A DNA stretch of 64,000 nucleotides from Glycine soja. Its lineage: Eukaryota > Streptophyta > Magnoliopsida > Fabales > Fabaceae. Of the stretch, positions 1 through 11,296 are shown one piece after another. Each line of letters starts with the position of its first letter. Positions within the stretch are counted from its first letter, which is position 1. The stretch is taken from contig NC_041003.1 in NCBI RefSeq assembly GCF_004193775.1, positions 29,440,263 to 29,504,262 of the forward strand. The letters are read 5' to 3'. The notes under the pieces are model-generated. The model saw only the letters and a list, made by a program, of their open reading frames with translations, was not told the origin of the DNA and searched no databases. The translations under genes and the position numbers were made by a program.

Positions 1-720
1 CCTTGTGTCTTGTTGGAACAAGTGCGAAACCAACCAAACACAGAGGGCGGGCAAGCAACAGATGATCCGTGCGCTACTCTTTTCGCACCTTCGGTCAAAT
101 GTGTCAAATAAATCTGCCAAGACAGCTACCACCGGACTTTCCTTGCTATGGTGGTATGCAAGGAAAGCGTCGATTGCTGCTAGGTCCACCAAACCATCCA
201 TGTTTGGAAAGAGGACGACCCCAAAAATTAGCAAAGCTAACACATCCATAAACGGGACCCAATCTCCTTGATTGGCCATACCCCTCGCCTTGTCTTCTAG
301 GTACCTCCGTGGTAGGCCCGCTATGCCATTCCGAGTCTGTTTTATGCGGTCCAAACCTCTTGCTGAATCCTTGACCACAGTTGCGATTCTGCTCAAAGAG
401 GGGAGACACCCGGAGGAAAGGTATGGTTTTCTTCCCCCGAGAGGACACCCTAGAATTTCCTCAAATTCTTCAATGGTTGGTACCAATTGGAAGTCTCCGA
501 ATGTGAAGCATCTCAAAGGCTGGTCGTAGTATTGGGTGAGGGATGCAATGGCTTCTATGGATACCTCTGCTAAGGTCAACTCTAAGATCTTTCCGTAAGT
601 CTTGCGGAAGGCTTGCATTTGGAGAGGTCCCATCAACCGCCCTAATTCCTTGATGCTGGTGGTATCTAGGCTTTTAACTTTGGCTTGGTAAAACCTCTTG
701 CCGGTTTGATTTGTCCCCAT
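1..720 (-). CDS. Retroelement-associated ORF (DUF7745/ORF1-like), N-terminal part, runs off window
   Basis: Reading the minus strand from the ATG at 720, the frame stays open for 240 codons to the window edge, so the C-terminus is not visible. The protein begins MGTNQTGKRFYQAKVKSLD and contains LGRLMGPLQMQAFRKTYGKI and EEFEEILGCPLGGRKPYL. I recognise this as a very common legume protein of unknown function (DUF7745 type) that travels with Ty3/gypsy elements, plausibly the extra ORF upstream of gag in Ogre/Tat elements. No catalytic motif is visible. The start is supported by clear family similarity from the first residues and by non-coding LTR-like sequence immediately upstream. Unlike every other transposon frame here, it has no stop or frameshift. 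What it does is unknown. Assignment to Ogre/Tat is inference. Confidence 0.7.
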   Translation of the reverse strand, partial: MGTNQTGKRFYQAKVKSLDTTSIKELGRLMGPLQMQAFRKTYGKILELTLAEVSIEAIASLTQYYDQPLRCFTFGDFQLVPTIEEFEEILGCPLGGRKPYLSSGCLPSLSRIATVVKDSARGLDRIKQTRNGIAGLPRRYLEDKARGMANQGDWVPFMDVLALLIFGVVLFPNMDGLVDLAAIDAFLAYHHSKESPVVAVLADLFDTFDRRCEKSSARIICCLPALCVWLVSHLFQQDTR

Positions 721-1808
721 GCTTACTAAAGTGAGACAAAAAGCTGGTGCAAATCAAAACTCCGATATCTCATGGATGGAATGGATGAATGTATGAAGGA
801 ATGCATATGACACAGATGTAACTTAGGAATGCGGGGGCCCGAGGAATTGTCTCCTTCTTAGATACAACGTCTAGGGGTAGCAAAGTGACCCAACGTATGT
901 ATTTAAAACGGTGACCCGGACCCTCCATTGATTTTTCTATATAGGGGATCAAGACAGAACCCCTATGCATATGCAAAAGGCGCAATAGCATGACAATATC
1001 CACTGAACATAAGCAAAAGGGCACATGATATTTATGCATGGCAGTGTGAAAAATGGCACGCAGCGTGTTTGCTCCGTGCCCCTATTTAAGGGACCTATAA
1101 GGGAGAGAACTAACTAGGCATTTAGTGATAACCCCCAAGGTAGTCATATCTCTTTTGATAGTTTCTAGAGGTATCATTCTCTTCGAAGAACATATTGCAG
1201 CAGTAGGGACTACTAGCAACAATAAGTTTTCAAAGAGAAAAGCTCTAGATGAGGGTTCACTGTAATCAAGCAAGTCGGAGACCTAGCATGATCACAGATT
1301 CACCTCCACTCCTTATGTTCCCATGAACCCGGGTATAGGGCCTAGGCGAGCAGGGTTGCTTCCTCCAGAAGCAACAGCCTTCTGGAGGAATCTTCTGGAG
1401 GGCCCAAGTGGGCCTGGTTGCTATTTGCACCCCCATTTTTACTAAGTGCACCCCCCTTTGCTTTTTTTTTTTGTGATTCTTTTTTCGTAAAGTTACGGAA
1501 ACTTACGAATTTCGTAACGATACTTGTTTTCTTTCTGTAATGTTACAGAACCTTGTGGATTACATAATCATCCCCTTTTTGACTTACGGAACGTTACGGA
1601 ACCTCACTTATTTGTGCAACGATGCTTCCATTTGATTTCCGGTGTGTCACGGAACCTTACGGATTGTGCATCAATATTTTCTTTTGTTTTTCGGCATGTC
1701 CCGGAATTCCACAAATTGCCTAATGATGGGTGCCAAGCACCTCACAAGGACCAAAGAAAGGTCACATGTCATCAAGCAAAGGTCCCCGGACGAAATTAGG
1801 GTATGACA
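721..1808 (-). mobile_element. Leader plus candidate 5' LTR of the element encoding the ORF at 1-720
   Basis: The minus strand at 1808 begins TGTCATACCCTAATTTCG, a typical LTR start with TG. From there to the ORF start there is no coding sequence. The stretch at about 1480-1720 is full of short repeats around GTTACGGAA, and there is a C-rich segment near 1430-1460. I could not find a convincing primer-binding site, so the inner LTR boundary is unknown and the partner LTR lies outside the window. Only the outer edge at 1808 is reasonably supported. Confidence 0.45.
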
Positions 1809-2417
1809 TTTAGTTAGGCTTTTGAGTATTGGAAAATGCTTTAAATCCTTAGAACTTGATAGAGCAAGCTAGAGACCTGTGTATCTAGGAATAGAATGCA
1901 ATAATCTAGTATGTTTTGCACTGTATGCTTATTGCAACTCTTTTAGAACGAGTTTGTTGAGGAATCAAGAACAAAAGCTAAGAGAGTTAGGCTCATTCTT
2001 GTGAGGAATCATGGTTTGAGTATTTACTCGGTGCAAGAGCACTAAAATAATGTTAAATAGAGAAAAATCTTTTTATACGACAAGAAAAAGTTTAGTAGAA
2101 AACTCCCTGATGTTTTTATCTTGATATTTATCACATCTTTTACAGCTTTGAGTTTATTTTATAAGTTGATAAGTAGAGTAGTTGATTGCAGAAAATTAAA
2201 CCATCATTAAATCTTTATTTTATTTCCAAAGTTAAAAAGTGCTTACATACTGAATATACATAATCTAGGTGAAACAAATTCCCTATGGATACGATACTCG
2301 ATTTTACCGTTTAAATACTACTTATGCAAATCAGTACACTTGCCGATAGGATGAACAAAAATGAAAGTCAAATTTTCACAATATACATTCACCAAACAAC
2401 GCACCATTATTTAAATG

Positions 2418-2418
<1 letters not shown>
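1809..2418. other. Non-coding AT-rich spacer
   Basis: I see no coding frame, RNA gene or recognisable repeat in this stretch between two retroelements. Confidence 0.5.

Positions 2419-2449
<31 letters not shown>
2419..2449. repeat. (AC)n microsatellite
   Basis: An uninterrupted AC dinucleotide run of about 15 units. Confidence 0.95.
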
Positions 2450-2451
<2 letters not shown>

Positions 2452-3333
2452 AGTATAGTAACTCAGTACACGTCATTCACATAATTGAAAGTATATTAGT
2501 TCATACATATAATTAAATCTGTGATTTACATCCTCAATTCAAAAAAAGAATTATGGAACCAACTACAGAGGAGTTGATTAACAAAACACAACTCTCTCCC
2601 AAAATAATTCCAATGTCATCACGTCGACTTGGCGGCTCCACAAAAGAATCTCACTTCACGTACTCTACTGCTGTCATTCTACTCCTACGGACAAAGGTTC
2701 ACGATCATCATAGGTACAAACCACATGGTACCAAAATTGCAAGGGTGAGTTTATTATAAAAGAAATTAATAAAAAAAATCAAATAACCATAATTAGTAAG
2801 AAAACATTAACAAATACCATAAGCATACACAAACATCCATTAGTCCAACATACACTCAACAAGCAGTCATCATCCATCCATAATTCCAATCAATCATGCT
2901 CAGTATGATGCATGCACCTGACCTCAACTCTCAAATGAATTGTTGTACCATTCATCAAGGAAATAGCCTAAGCGTGTCCGCACAACACTCTCGCTTAGGA
3001 AAACTAGGCAGCAAGTGTCGAGGTCACCCTGTCGTGCACAAGCAACTCCCCCCTCTCCCCCCCCCCACCACAGTGATTAGCCTTAGTCTCAAGGGAGTTC
3101 CAAACCGAGAGACATGCCCCCAAGTACAAGTATTCCTTCTCAGGAGAAACTACAAGTACTTATTGACAAAGTTTATACTATTTCCATGCAATATGAAGTA
3201 TGAAACATGGGCATCATCAATGCACTGACCGTGGATAAGTAAAGATTCTAAGTCATCCCTCTCTAAAGATGCTTAAAACTCTTTAACCACTCTATTTCCC
3301 CCATGAGGGATATCCAACATGGTCACTGCACCC
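2450..3333 (-). other. Probable remainder of the gypsy 3' LTR, no gene
   Basis: No coding sequence is supported. By position this should be the R/U5 end of the 3' LTR whose other copy was deleted at 8615. A poly-C stretch near 3050-3070 and CT-rich text are visible. This is inference from the layout only. Confidence 0.35.
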
Positions 3334-4933
3334 CCCATGTACATACACAACATACATCATCACAATGACATTTTCAACATCAACATTGTCTTATCTCAAT
3401 GTCATTCTCAACATCATCTCATCTTAATATCATTCTCAACATCATCATTATCTTATCTCAATGGCATTAACAACAATAACAACGTCATCTCATATCAACA
3501 TAATAATCAATAACAACATCACCTCATATCAATATTATCATTAATAACAACATCATCTCATATCAACATAATCATCAATAACAACATCATCTCATATCAA
3601 TATTATCATCAATAATAACATCATCTCATATCAACATAATCATCAATAGCAACATCATCTCATATCAGTTAATATCATCTATAACAATATCATCCGTAAA
3701 TCACATTCCGCATATACATACATATATAGTTCATGCCTGAGATTCACACTCCTCAAGTCTTTAGACAACACAAGTCTAATAAAAACAATAATATCATTTA
3801 TCAATAGTAGACATATCGCATCCCATTAGTCAAAACATTGTTTTTCTTGAAAACCAGTATGCAATAGGGACATGCATACATCCCTATAGTTAGGTTCCCT
3901 GTCCCCAACTATGGTACCAAAAGCCGTAAATTATAACAAACTCCCCTCACCTATCGTGAACTCTATGTTAGTTCCTCTTTGTGTCGCTTAGAGACCTCTC
4001 TAATAGGAGACCTCATTTTGAAATTCCAATCATGCCAATATGATCGGGGTTTAGTGAAGGTCACGAAAATAACATCAATTTTATAAAAAGATAACTTTTA
4101 CAACATCTCATTTTCAAGGGTTTTTCAAAGGAAGTGTAAAAACACCCTATTACAGTACCCAAAACACAGGAGACACTAAGATAAACTCAAACTAACTAAG
4201 AGAAAGGCTTAGAAGTCAAGATTACCTCAGAGAAGCTATGAAAGAAATGATTGACGGATTTTTCTTTACCGAATCCTTGAGGTGGATTCTGAGGATTCCG
4301 CTCCGATTAAAATGTTTCTTTTGGTGTGGTGGTTCAGTGGCAAGCAACGACGGCTTGTGGTGACCACCGATGGTCGTGGGTGGTGGAGAAGAAGATGTTA
4401 GGGTTTGGGTGGGCGTTTAAAGAGGAGGAGAGTGAAAAAATTGTGTTTTTCACGCTAAAGAACGTATTTATAATCTGCAGATCTTGCTTAGTGAGCTCAT
4501 CTCGCTAAGCGGGAGTCCACTTTTGGCGCTAAGCATGACAATTCTCACACAGTGCAATTCCCTCTCGGGTTGGAATTTGCACTTAGCGCGCTTCTCGCGC
4601 TTAGAGAGAGGAGAAATTTTGTTATTTTGAAAATCTCGACGGTCAGACTGTGGGGACATGTGTTCGAAACCTATAGTCAAAATTTGAAGACAACACAACG
4701 GTTAACGAATCTAGGATCACGGTTTTACCGAAATAGGTTTAGGTAAAATTTGAAATCTCATAATTTCAACTTAGGTCAATAAAACTCCACATAACTCAAC
4801 ATCCACATCAAGCAAATCACACATGACTAGTTTACACCATACCTCAACTCATTCAAGTCAATCATATAATCAAATATCACAATAAATACAATTACACATC
4901 GATTTATAATTAGCGACATTTCAGGGTGTTACA
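3334..4933 (-). repeat. 3' LTR of the gypsy element
   Basis: It aligns with 8620-10438 over nearly its whole length, with many point differences. It starts on minus at 4933 with TGTAACACCC next to a purine tract. Compared with the other copy it lacks about 130 bases (opposite 9385-9540). It contains a minisatellite (3470-3690) and a cluster of GCTTAGCG-type palindromes (4483-4610). Confidence 0.75.
3470..3690. repeat. LTR minisatellite, about 34-base units
   Basis: Units built around ACATCATCTCATATCAACAT alternate with a variant in which CAACATAATC is replaced by CAATATTATC. About six to seven imperfect units are present. The same array recurs, longer, in the second LTR at 8785-9070. Confidence 0.85.
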
Positions 4934-4947
4934 ACTCCCACCCTTTT
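4934..4947 (-). other. Polypurine tract of the gypsy element
   Basis: The minus strand reads AAAAGGGTGGGAGT immediately before the LTR start at 4933. This is the expected plus-strand primer site, and it fixes which LTR is the 3' one. Confidence 0.7.
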
Positions 4948-4954
4948 AGAAATT

Positions 4955-5867
4955 TCATCCCCAAAATTTACCTGACTCAAACAAGGTTGGATAGGATTCT
5001 TGCATTTGATTCTCTAGTTCCCATGTGGTGTCTTCTCCTGATGCACCTCCCCAGATCACCTTGACCAATGAAATCTCCTTTCCTCTTAGCTGTTTTGTTC
5101 GCCTATCCTCGATCCTCAAAGGAAATGTTTTATATGTCAAGTTCTCCTTCACTTGTACATCATCCAATTTGATCATATGATATGGATCATGGATATACTT
5201 ACAGAGTTGAGACACATGAAATACATTGTGAAGATTAGAAAGAGACGGGGGTAATGCAATTTGGTATGCCACAGGACCAACTCTTTTGAGAATTTGGAAA
5301 AGGATCGATAAAATGAGGTGTGAGTTTCTGGGATTCCAATGCTTGACCAACCCCAGTCCACAGAGTGACTCTCAAGAATACATGATCACCAACCTCGAAC
5401 TCCAAGTCTTTCCTTCTCTTGTCCTGATAGCTTTTCTGCATACTCTAAGCAGTCTTCATCCTCTCTTGGATCAACTTGACCTTCTTAGTGGTTTATTGTA
5501 CCACTTTAGGTCCTAATGTGAGGTTCTCTCTGGGCTCTAGCCAACATAGGGGTGTCCTACACCTTCTACCATACAAAGCTTCATAGGGAGCCATGCCAAT
5601 TGTAGAGTGAAAACTATTGTTATAAGTGAACTCTATGAACGATAGAAAACTCTCCTAACTCCCCTTTTGCTCTAAGACACGCGCCCTCAAAAGGTCCTCC
5701 ACCAAAGCATTATCTTTAGATGCTAATACATCTATGTAGCACCAGAGTGGATGCTCAGGTTGCTCCTATGTCCTTCCTCTAAGATCATCTTCTTATGTTC
5801 GGACACATTGAGAACACAAATCCTATCCTGAAGTCTCAAGACTCGATCTGATCCCACATTGAAACTA
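4955..5867 (-). pseudogene. Gypsy integrase remnant: zinc-finger edge, deleted core, C-terminal chromodomain-like tail
   Basis: The part nearest RNase H still resembles the integrase HHCC domain (EEGHRSNLSIHSGAT, about 5710-5760) and then hits stop codons. The reading then jumps to sequence matching the end of the integrase core (about 5590-5680). The C-terminal domain follows, with RVGPVAYQIALPPSLSNLHN and VFHVSQL (4955-5350). The tail VIWGGASGEDTTWELENQ resembles the chromodomain-like end of plant chromoviruses. The catalytic D,D-35-E portion, roughly 150 residues in intact relatives, is absent, and the joining sequence is frameshifted. Integration competence is therefore lost. Confidence 0.7.
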
Positions 5868-6983
5868 CTATCTCTCCTTGACTCTATAGCTTCTAACTAT
5901 GTCCTTAGAAAAAGGATGAATATTCCGACCCTCCCTGATATCTCCTAGTAACTCACTGGTGATCCTCAAAACTCCTAATCTCACACTATTAGGGGTAACC
6001 TCACATGCAAGGCTAAGGTATCTAAATTGTTCTAGGAGATCCAACTCTTTAACCATCAAGGCAGATATATGTAGGGATTTCCTACTTAAGGCATTAGCCA
6101 CTATGTTGGCTTTGCCAAGATGGTAGCTAAGCTCAAAATCATAATCTTTAAGAAACTCTAAGCATCTCCATTGGCGCATGTTCAGCTTTTTCTGACTAAA
6201 TAAGTACTTAAGGCTCTTATGATCACTAAACACCTCAAACTTGGAGCCAAACAGGTAATGCCTCCACATCTTAAGGGCAAAAACTACAACAGCCAACTCC
6301 AAATCATGGGTGGGATAATTCCTCTCATGAGTCTTGAGTTGTCTAGAAGCATAGGCCACTACTTGGCCATTTTGCATCAACACTCCTTCTAAATCTATCT
6401 TTAATGCATCACAGTACACCTCAAAGGGATCTCTCGGGTTAGGCAAAACTAGCACGAGAGCAGTCATCAATTTTTCCTTAAGGGCTTGGAAACTATGCTC
6501 ACATTGGGTATCCCACACAAAAGCTTGACCCTTATGATTCAATTTGGTCAAAGGTAAAGCTAACTTGGAGAAACCTTCTATGAACCTCCGGTAATATCCC
6601 TCTAAGCCCAAAAAACTCCTAATCTCAAAAACAGACTTAGGACTCTCCCACTCAAGAACAACTTTTATCATAGAGGGGTCTATAGCTAAACTAACTTTCT
6701 CTAACCAAAACTCACACTTGGACAACTTAGCATAAAGTTGTCGGTCCCTAAGGGTATACAACACAATCCTCAAGTGCTCTTCATGTTCCTCTATAGTCTT
6801 GGAATATACCAAAATATCATCTATGAATACTACCACAAAACTATTGAGGCAAGGGTGAAAGGCTTTATTCATGTAGTCCATAAACACACCTGGAGCATTA
6901 GTCACACCAAAGCGCATGACTAGATACTCATAGTGACCATAACGGGTCCTAAAAGTAGTCTTCAGAATATTCTCATACTTCAC
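5868..6983 (-). pseudogene. Gypsy reverse transcriptase (C-terminal part) and RNase H
   Basis: A 371-codon open frame covers most of RT palm and thumb and the RNase H domain. [21 protein letters not shown], then the catalytic [10 protein letters not shown] (FIDD variant of YxDD) and the connection [20 protein letters not shown]. RNase [37 protein letters not shown], and the [16 protein letters not shown] end. Two in-frame stops separate it from the RT N-terminus at 7044-7259 (see findings). In an intact element this would be part of one Pol polyprotein copying RNA to DNA in virus-like particles. Confidence 0.9.
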
Positions 6984-7043
6984 TCAGATCTGATGGTAAC
7001 CTAACCTAAGGTCTATCTTGCTAAACACACAAGCTCCTACCAG

Positions 7044-7259
7044 CTAGTTCATAAGGTCGTCTATTCTAGGCAAATGGTACTTATTCTTAATTGTCACCTT
7101 ATTCAATTGGCGGTAGTCTACACACAACCACATGGTCCCATCTTTCTTCTTCACTAATAACACTGGTGCTCCTTTTGGAGACACACTAGGTCTCACAAAC
7201 TGCTTCTCCAACAAATCCTCTAACTGTTTCTTAAGCTTGACTAACTCTATAGGAGACAT
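7044..7259 (-). pseudogene. Gypsy reverse transcriptase, N-terminal fingers
   Basis: The frame encodes [40 protein letters not shown] and [20 protein letters not shown], the canonical start of Ty3/gypsy RT. It is separated from the rest of RT by a TAG just after IDDLMN and a TGA about 25 codons later. Both are consistent with single C-to-T changes (CAG to TAG, CGA to TGA). Confidence 0.9.
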
Positions 7260-7315
7260 CCAATAAGGGGCTATAGATATGGGTCCAACACCGGGTACCA
7301 GATCTATGGAAAACT

Positions 7316-7861
7316 CTATCTCTCGGGTGGTAAACCAGATATATCCTTAGGGAACACTTCAGGAAACTCTCTGACAATAGGGAGGTCATCCATGGAAACC
7401 TTTGTCTCTACTTCCAGATTAAACAAGATCATGTACACTTGAGCATCTTCTTTTAAATATGTCACAACTTGGTTGGCAGAGATAAATATCCTATCCTTAC
7501 TTACTCCATAATCATCAGACACCATATTTTTATGAAAACCGTTTAACAAGACATGGTTGGAAGATAACCAATCCATACCTAGAATAACATCAATTTGGCT
7601 CAAAGGCAAACAAATCAGATCAATCAAGAATGTTCTACCAAAAAGTTCTACAGGACAATTCAAACACACATCAGAAGTTAACACAAAACCACTAATTGAG
7701 GTCTCTACCACCAAATCTTTATTTAAAGAAGACACAGAAAGCTTAAGTTTCTCTACACACGAACAAGATATAAAAGAATGGGTTGCACCGGAATCGAATA
7801 GCACAAGTAAGGGAATCCCACTTATGAAACATTTACCTTGGATTAGATCTTTGGATTTCAA
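7316..7861 (-). pseudogene. Gypsy retropepsin-like aspartic protease
   Basis: The open frame of 181 codons contains the protease active site LFDSGATHSFIS and the second conserved segment VILGMDWLSSNHVLL. It ends in [17 protein letters not shown], the linker before RT. The domain itself looks intact, but it belongs to an element with a broken Pol, so I class it as a relic. Confidence 0.85.
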
Positions 7862-8612
7862 AGCTTCGACACCATTAAGGGTAAAGACTCTTCCCGTGGC
7901 CTTCAGATGTCCAGTTTGGTCATTCAGGCCCCTACCATTCTGCTCCTTCTTGGGATATGGGCAATCTCTCTGAATATGCCTATTTTGTCTATAGTTGAAA
8001 TAGGTTGAGCCTTTATCTGCACAATTTGAGGAGATGTGCCCTGGCTTACCGCACTTTTAACAAGTGATCTGAGTTGGGAAAGTAGTGGGTTTGCTACCAA
8101 TACCACCAGCAAACCCTATAGCAACAGTCCTCTGATTGTTGGGGTGGTTACCATGTTGCTTAGGAGGGGTCGAGTATGGTTTTCCCCGATGTTGAGGTCC
8201 ATTCTTTTTGTTCTTCATTGGGGTTGTACTCCTATAATAGGTCACCCTGTCTCGGGAGTCTTCATCCCAAATCCAACACATTTTAACCAAGAGTGGAAAC
8301 TGACGAACACCATGGTAATTCACAGCTTGCTTCACTTCAGGTCGCAAGCCATTCAGAAACTTCACACATTTGGAACTTTCACCATCTATTCCTTGATAAT
8401 GGGGAAGTACCTCACCAACTCTTCAAACTTGGCTGTATATTCAGCCACAGTCATGTTCCCTTGCTTGAACTCCAAGAACTCCATCTCCTTCTTGTTCCTA
8501 ACATCCTCAGGAAAGTATTTCTCCAGAAATACCCTCTTGAAGACTTCCCAGGTCATAAATTTACCTTCAACCTCTAAGCATTGGCGAGTATTCTCCCACT
8601 AATACTCAGCTT
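7862..8612 (-). pseudogene. Gypsy gag (C-terminal half) with zinc-knuckle region
   Basis: Minus-strand reading gives the retrotransposon gag core (WEVFKRVFLEKYFPEDVRNK, GNMTVAEYTAKFEELVRYFP, then KFLNGLRPEVKQAVNYHGVR). A basic, proline-rich linker and a CCHC-like zinc knuckle at about 8035-8060 follow. Stops and frameshifts interrupt it (for example after YFP, and around the knuckle). The N-terminus is missing because the sequence passes abruptly into LTR at about 8615. Confidence 0.8.
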
Positions 8613-8619
8613 CTTCCAC

Positions 8620-10438
8620 CCCCATGTACATAACATACATCATTATAATGACATTTTCAACATCATCAACATTTCATCTCAATGTCATTATCAACATCAA
8701 CATTGTCTCATCTCAATGTCATTCTCAACATCATCTTATCTCAATATCATTCTCGACATCATCATCATCTCATCTCAATGACATTATCAACAATAACAAC
8801 GTCATCTCATATCAACATAATCATCAATAACAACATCATCTCATATCAATATTATCATCAATAACAACATCATCTCGTATCAACATAATCATCAATAAAA
8901 ACATAATCTTATATCAATATTATCATCAATAAAAACATCATCTCATATCAACATAATCATCAATAACAACATCATCTCATATCAATATTATCATCAATAA
9001 TAACATCATCTCATATCAACATAATCATCAATAACAACATCATCTCACATCAATTAATATCATCAATAGCAATATCATCAGTAAATCACATTCTGCATAT
9101 ATATACATATACAGTTCATGCCTGAGATTCACACTCCCTAGGTCTTCAGACAACACAAGTCTAATAAAAATAATAATATCATTTATCAATAACAGACATA
9201 TCGTATCCCATTAGTCAAAACATTGTTTTTCTTGAAAACCAACATGCAACAGGGACATGCATACATCCCTATAGTTAGGTTCCCTGACCCCAACTATGGT
9301 ATCAAAAGCCATAAATTTTAACAAACTTCCCTTACCTATCATGAGCTCGACATTAGTTCCTCCTTGCGTCGCTCAAAGACCTCTCTCGTTCACGTTCGTC
9401 GGTCCAAACGCAAGGTTTTATATACCAAATTGAAGGAAATTTAGTATAGATTTCAGAAACAAGGTTAATGACAACATTTGGGGTTAATTACCCTTGTCAA
9501 AACATAAAGAGCTAAGGGGGTGTTTCAGATTCTACTAAAAGGAGACATAATTTTGGAATTTCGATCACGCCAATGTGACCGGGATTTAGTGAAGGTAAAA
9601 AAAAATAACATCAATTTTATAAAAAAAGATAACTTTTACAGCATCTCATTTTCAAGAGTTTTTCAAAGTGTAAAAATACCCTATTACAGTACCCAAAACA
9701 CAAGAAACACTAAGATAAACTCAAACTAACTAAAAGAAAGGCTTAGAAGTCAAGATTACCTCAGAGAAGCTACGAAAGAAAGGATTGATGGATTTTTCTC
9801 TATCGAATCCTTGAGGTAAATTTTGAGGATTTTGCTCTGATTAAAATGTTCCTCTTGGTGTGGTGGTTTAGTGGCAAGCAACGGTGGCTCGTGGTGGCCA
9901 CCGGTGGTCGTGAGTGGTGGAGAAGAAGGTGTTAGGTTTGGGTGGGCGTTTAGAGAGGAGGAGAGTAAAAAAATCAAGTTTTTCACATTGAATAACATAT
10001 TTATAATTTGCAATCTTGCTTAGTGAGCTCGTCTCGCTAAGCGGGAGTCCACTTTTGGTGCTAAGCACGACAATTCTCGCTCAGCGCAATTCCCTCTCGG
10101 GTTGGAATTGCACTTAGCGCGCTTCTCGTGTTAAGTGATAGGTGTAGTTTTGTTATTTTGTAGATCCCAATGGTCAGACTGTGGGGACATGTGTTAGGAA
10201 TCTACAATCAAAATTTGAAGACGATCCAACGTTTAACAAATCCAAGATCGTGGTTTTACCTGAATAGGTTTAGGTGAAACTTGAAATCTCATAATTTCAA
10301 CTTAGGTCAATAAAACTCCATATAATTCAACATCCACATCAAGAAAATTACACATGACTAATTTACACCATACCTCAACTCATTCAAGTTAATCATATAA
10401 TCAAATAACACGATAACTACAATTAAACATCGATTTAT
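8620..10438 (-). repeat. 5' LTR of the gypsy element (truncated at both ends)
   Basis: This is the direct repeat of 3334-4900, including the minisatellite, the downstream A-rich and (TATA)n text near 9100, and the GCTTAGCG palindrome cluster (10016-10140). The terminal 35 or so bases that carry the TG end in the other copy are replaced by unrelated sequence after 10438. Confidence 0.75.
8785..9070. repeat. LTR minisatellite, second copy, about eight to nine 34-base units
   Basis: It has the same alternating CAACATAATC / CAATATTATC units as 3470-3690 but more of them, showing array length change since the two LTRs were identical. Confidence 0.85.
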
Positions 10439-10440
10439 GG

Positions 10441-11296
10441 TAAATGAGTAGACTATGTTAGGGGATGGGGCTAATGGGGACTGCTCATATTGTGTTGAAA
10501 CTCATGAAAGTAGAGTCCGTGTTGATGTTTGAATTTGTTGTGGTCTAGTTGACTATTGGTGTATGTTATTTGTGATGATTGTCGCCTAGTTGGGTGTTGT
10601 TATGAGTAAATTGTAATGACAGTTGTGATGAATGAATATGATAAGAGAATTTTGAGGATTAAGGAGTATATGGTTGTGATTTTGTTGTGTGTATCCATTT
10701 GAAATAGTTGACCTGAAATATTTGAAGTTTAGTAAAGATTGATAACAAATGATGTTTTATATAAGTTGGTTTTGGTAAACTTATTATTTTATGTAAAATA
10801 TTTTCAAAGTGTAGAAAATTGGTTATCTACCTTTCTCTATAAATTGTTTTGGTCTATTTGTATATGAATGTTTGTTCTGGTGAGCTTACTCTTGCATGTT
10901 GCACGTGTGGTCCATCCCTGTGATGATCCCAAACTAGACATATGGGGGAGCATATGGTGTTTAGGTAGATGTTCCTCTTAGAGATGGATTATTCTTTATG
11001 AAGCATCGTGTGTAGACACGCTAGTGAAGACTATGTTTTCTTTTGTTTTGTTTTATAGTCATTCATATATGTATAGTGGGACCAACTTAGGGTTTTAGTA
11101 TTACCTTGCAAAGAGATATAAACATATGTTTGTATATGAATGGTCTATCTTTGGGTTTTTTTTTCTAACTGCTAGTTTTAGATCTTTGAAAAATTTGTCA
11201 GCATTTTCATAAATACACTAATACAAGCGCTTTCTAGTTAAATAAGAAATAAAATCTTGGATTTTATTAGATATGTAATGAACGCGGGTCGTTACA
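10441..11296. mobile_element. LTR fragment of another gypsy-type element
   Basis: There is no coding frame. The stretch ends at 11296 with GGGTCGTTACA, a typical gypsy LTR terminus. Internal text such as GTGATGATCCC and TAGATGTTCCTCTTAGAGA is what I associate with the R/U5 half of legume gypsy LTRs read on plus. It begins abruptly where the neighbouring LTR is cut and ends exactly where Tat-like pol sequence starts, so it probably interrupts that element. It may be a truncated solo LTR. No target duplication was found. Confidence 0.5.

Larger units (their letters stand above)
2450..10438 (-). mobile_element. Decayed Ty3/gypsy (chromovirus-like) LTR retrotransposon
   Basis: Two long direct repeats (about 3334-4933 and 8620-10438) flank gag-protease-RT-RNase H-integrase remnants that all read on minus, in the order expected for Ty3/gypsy. 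The 3' LTR begins at 4933 with TGTAACACCC on minus, directly next to a purine tract. The 5' LTR copy is cut at both ends: its outer 35 or so bases are missing at 10438, and at about 8615 it joins straight into the middle of gag, so the primer-binding site and gag N-terminus are deleted. The lower boundary of the 3' LTR is uncertain. LTR-like sequence probably continues below 3334 towards 2550, but there is no second copy to align. The element is dead: stops, frameshifts and a missing integrase core. Confidence 0.75.

Noticed and set aside
3470..3690. Regular 34-base units resembling a CRISPR array
   Set aside because: Units are contiguous and alternate between two variants, with no unique spacers. 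They lie in an LTR of a plant retroelement.
7557..8602. Plus-strand open frames of 138 and 188 codons
   Set aside because: They are shadows of the minus-strand protease and gag frames, which show real family motifs.
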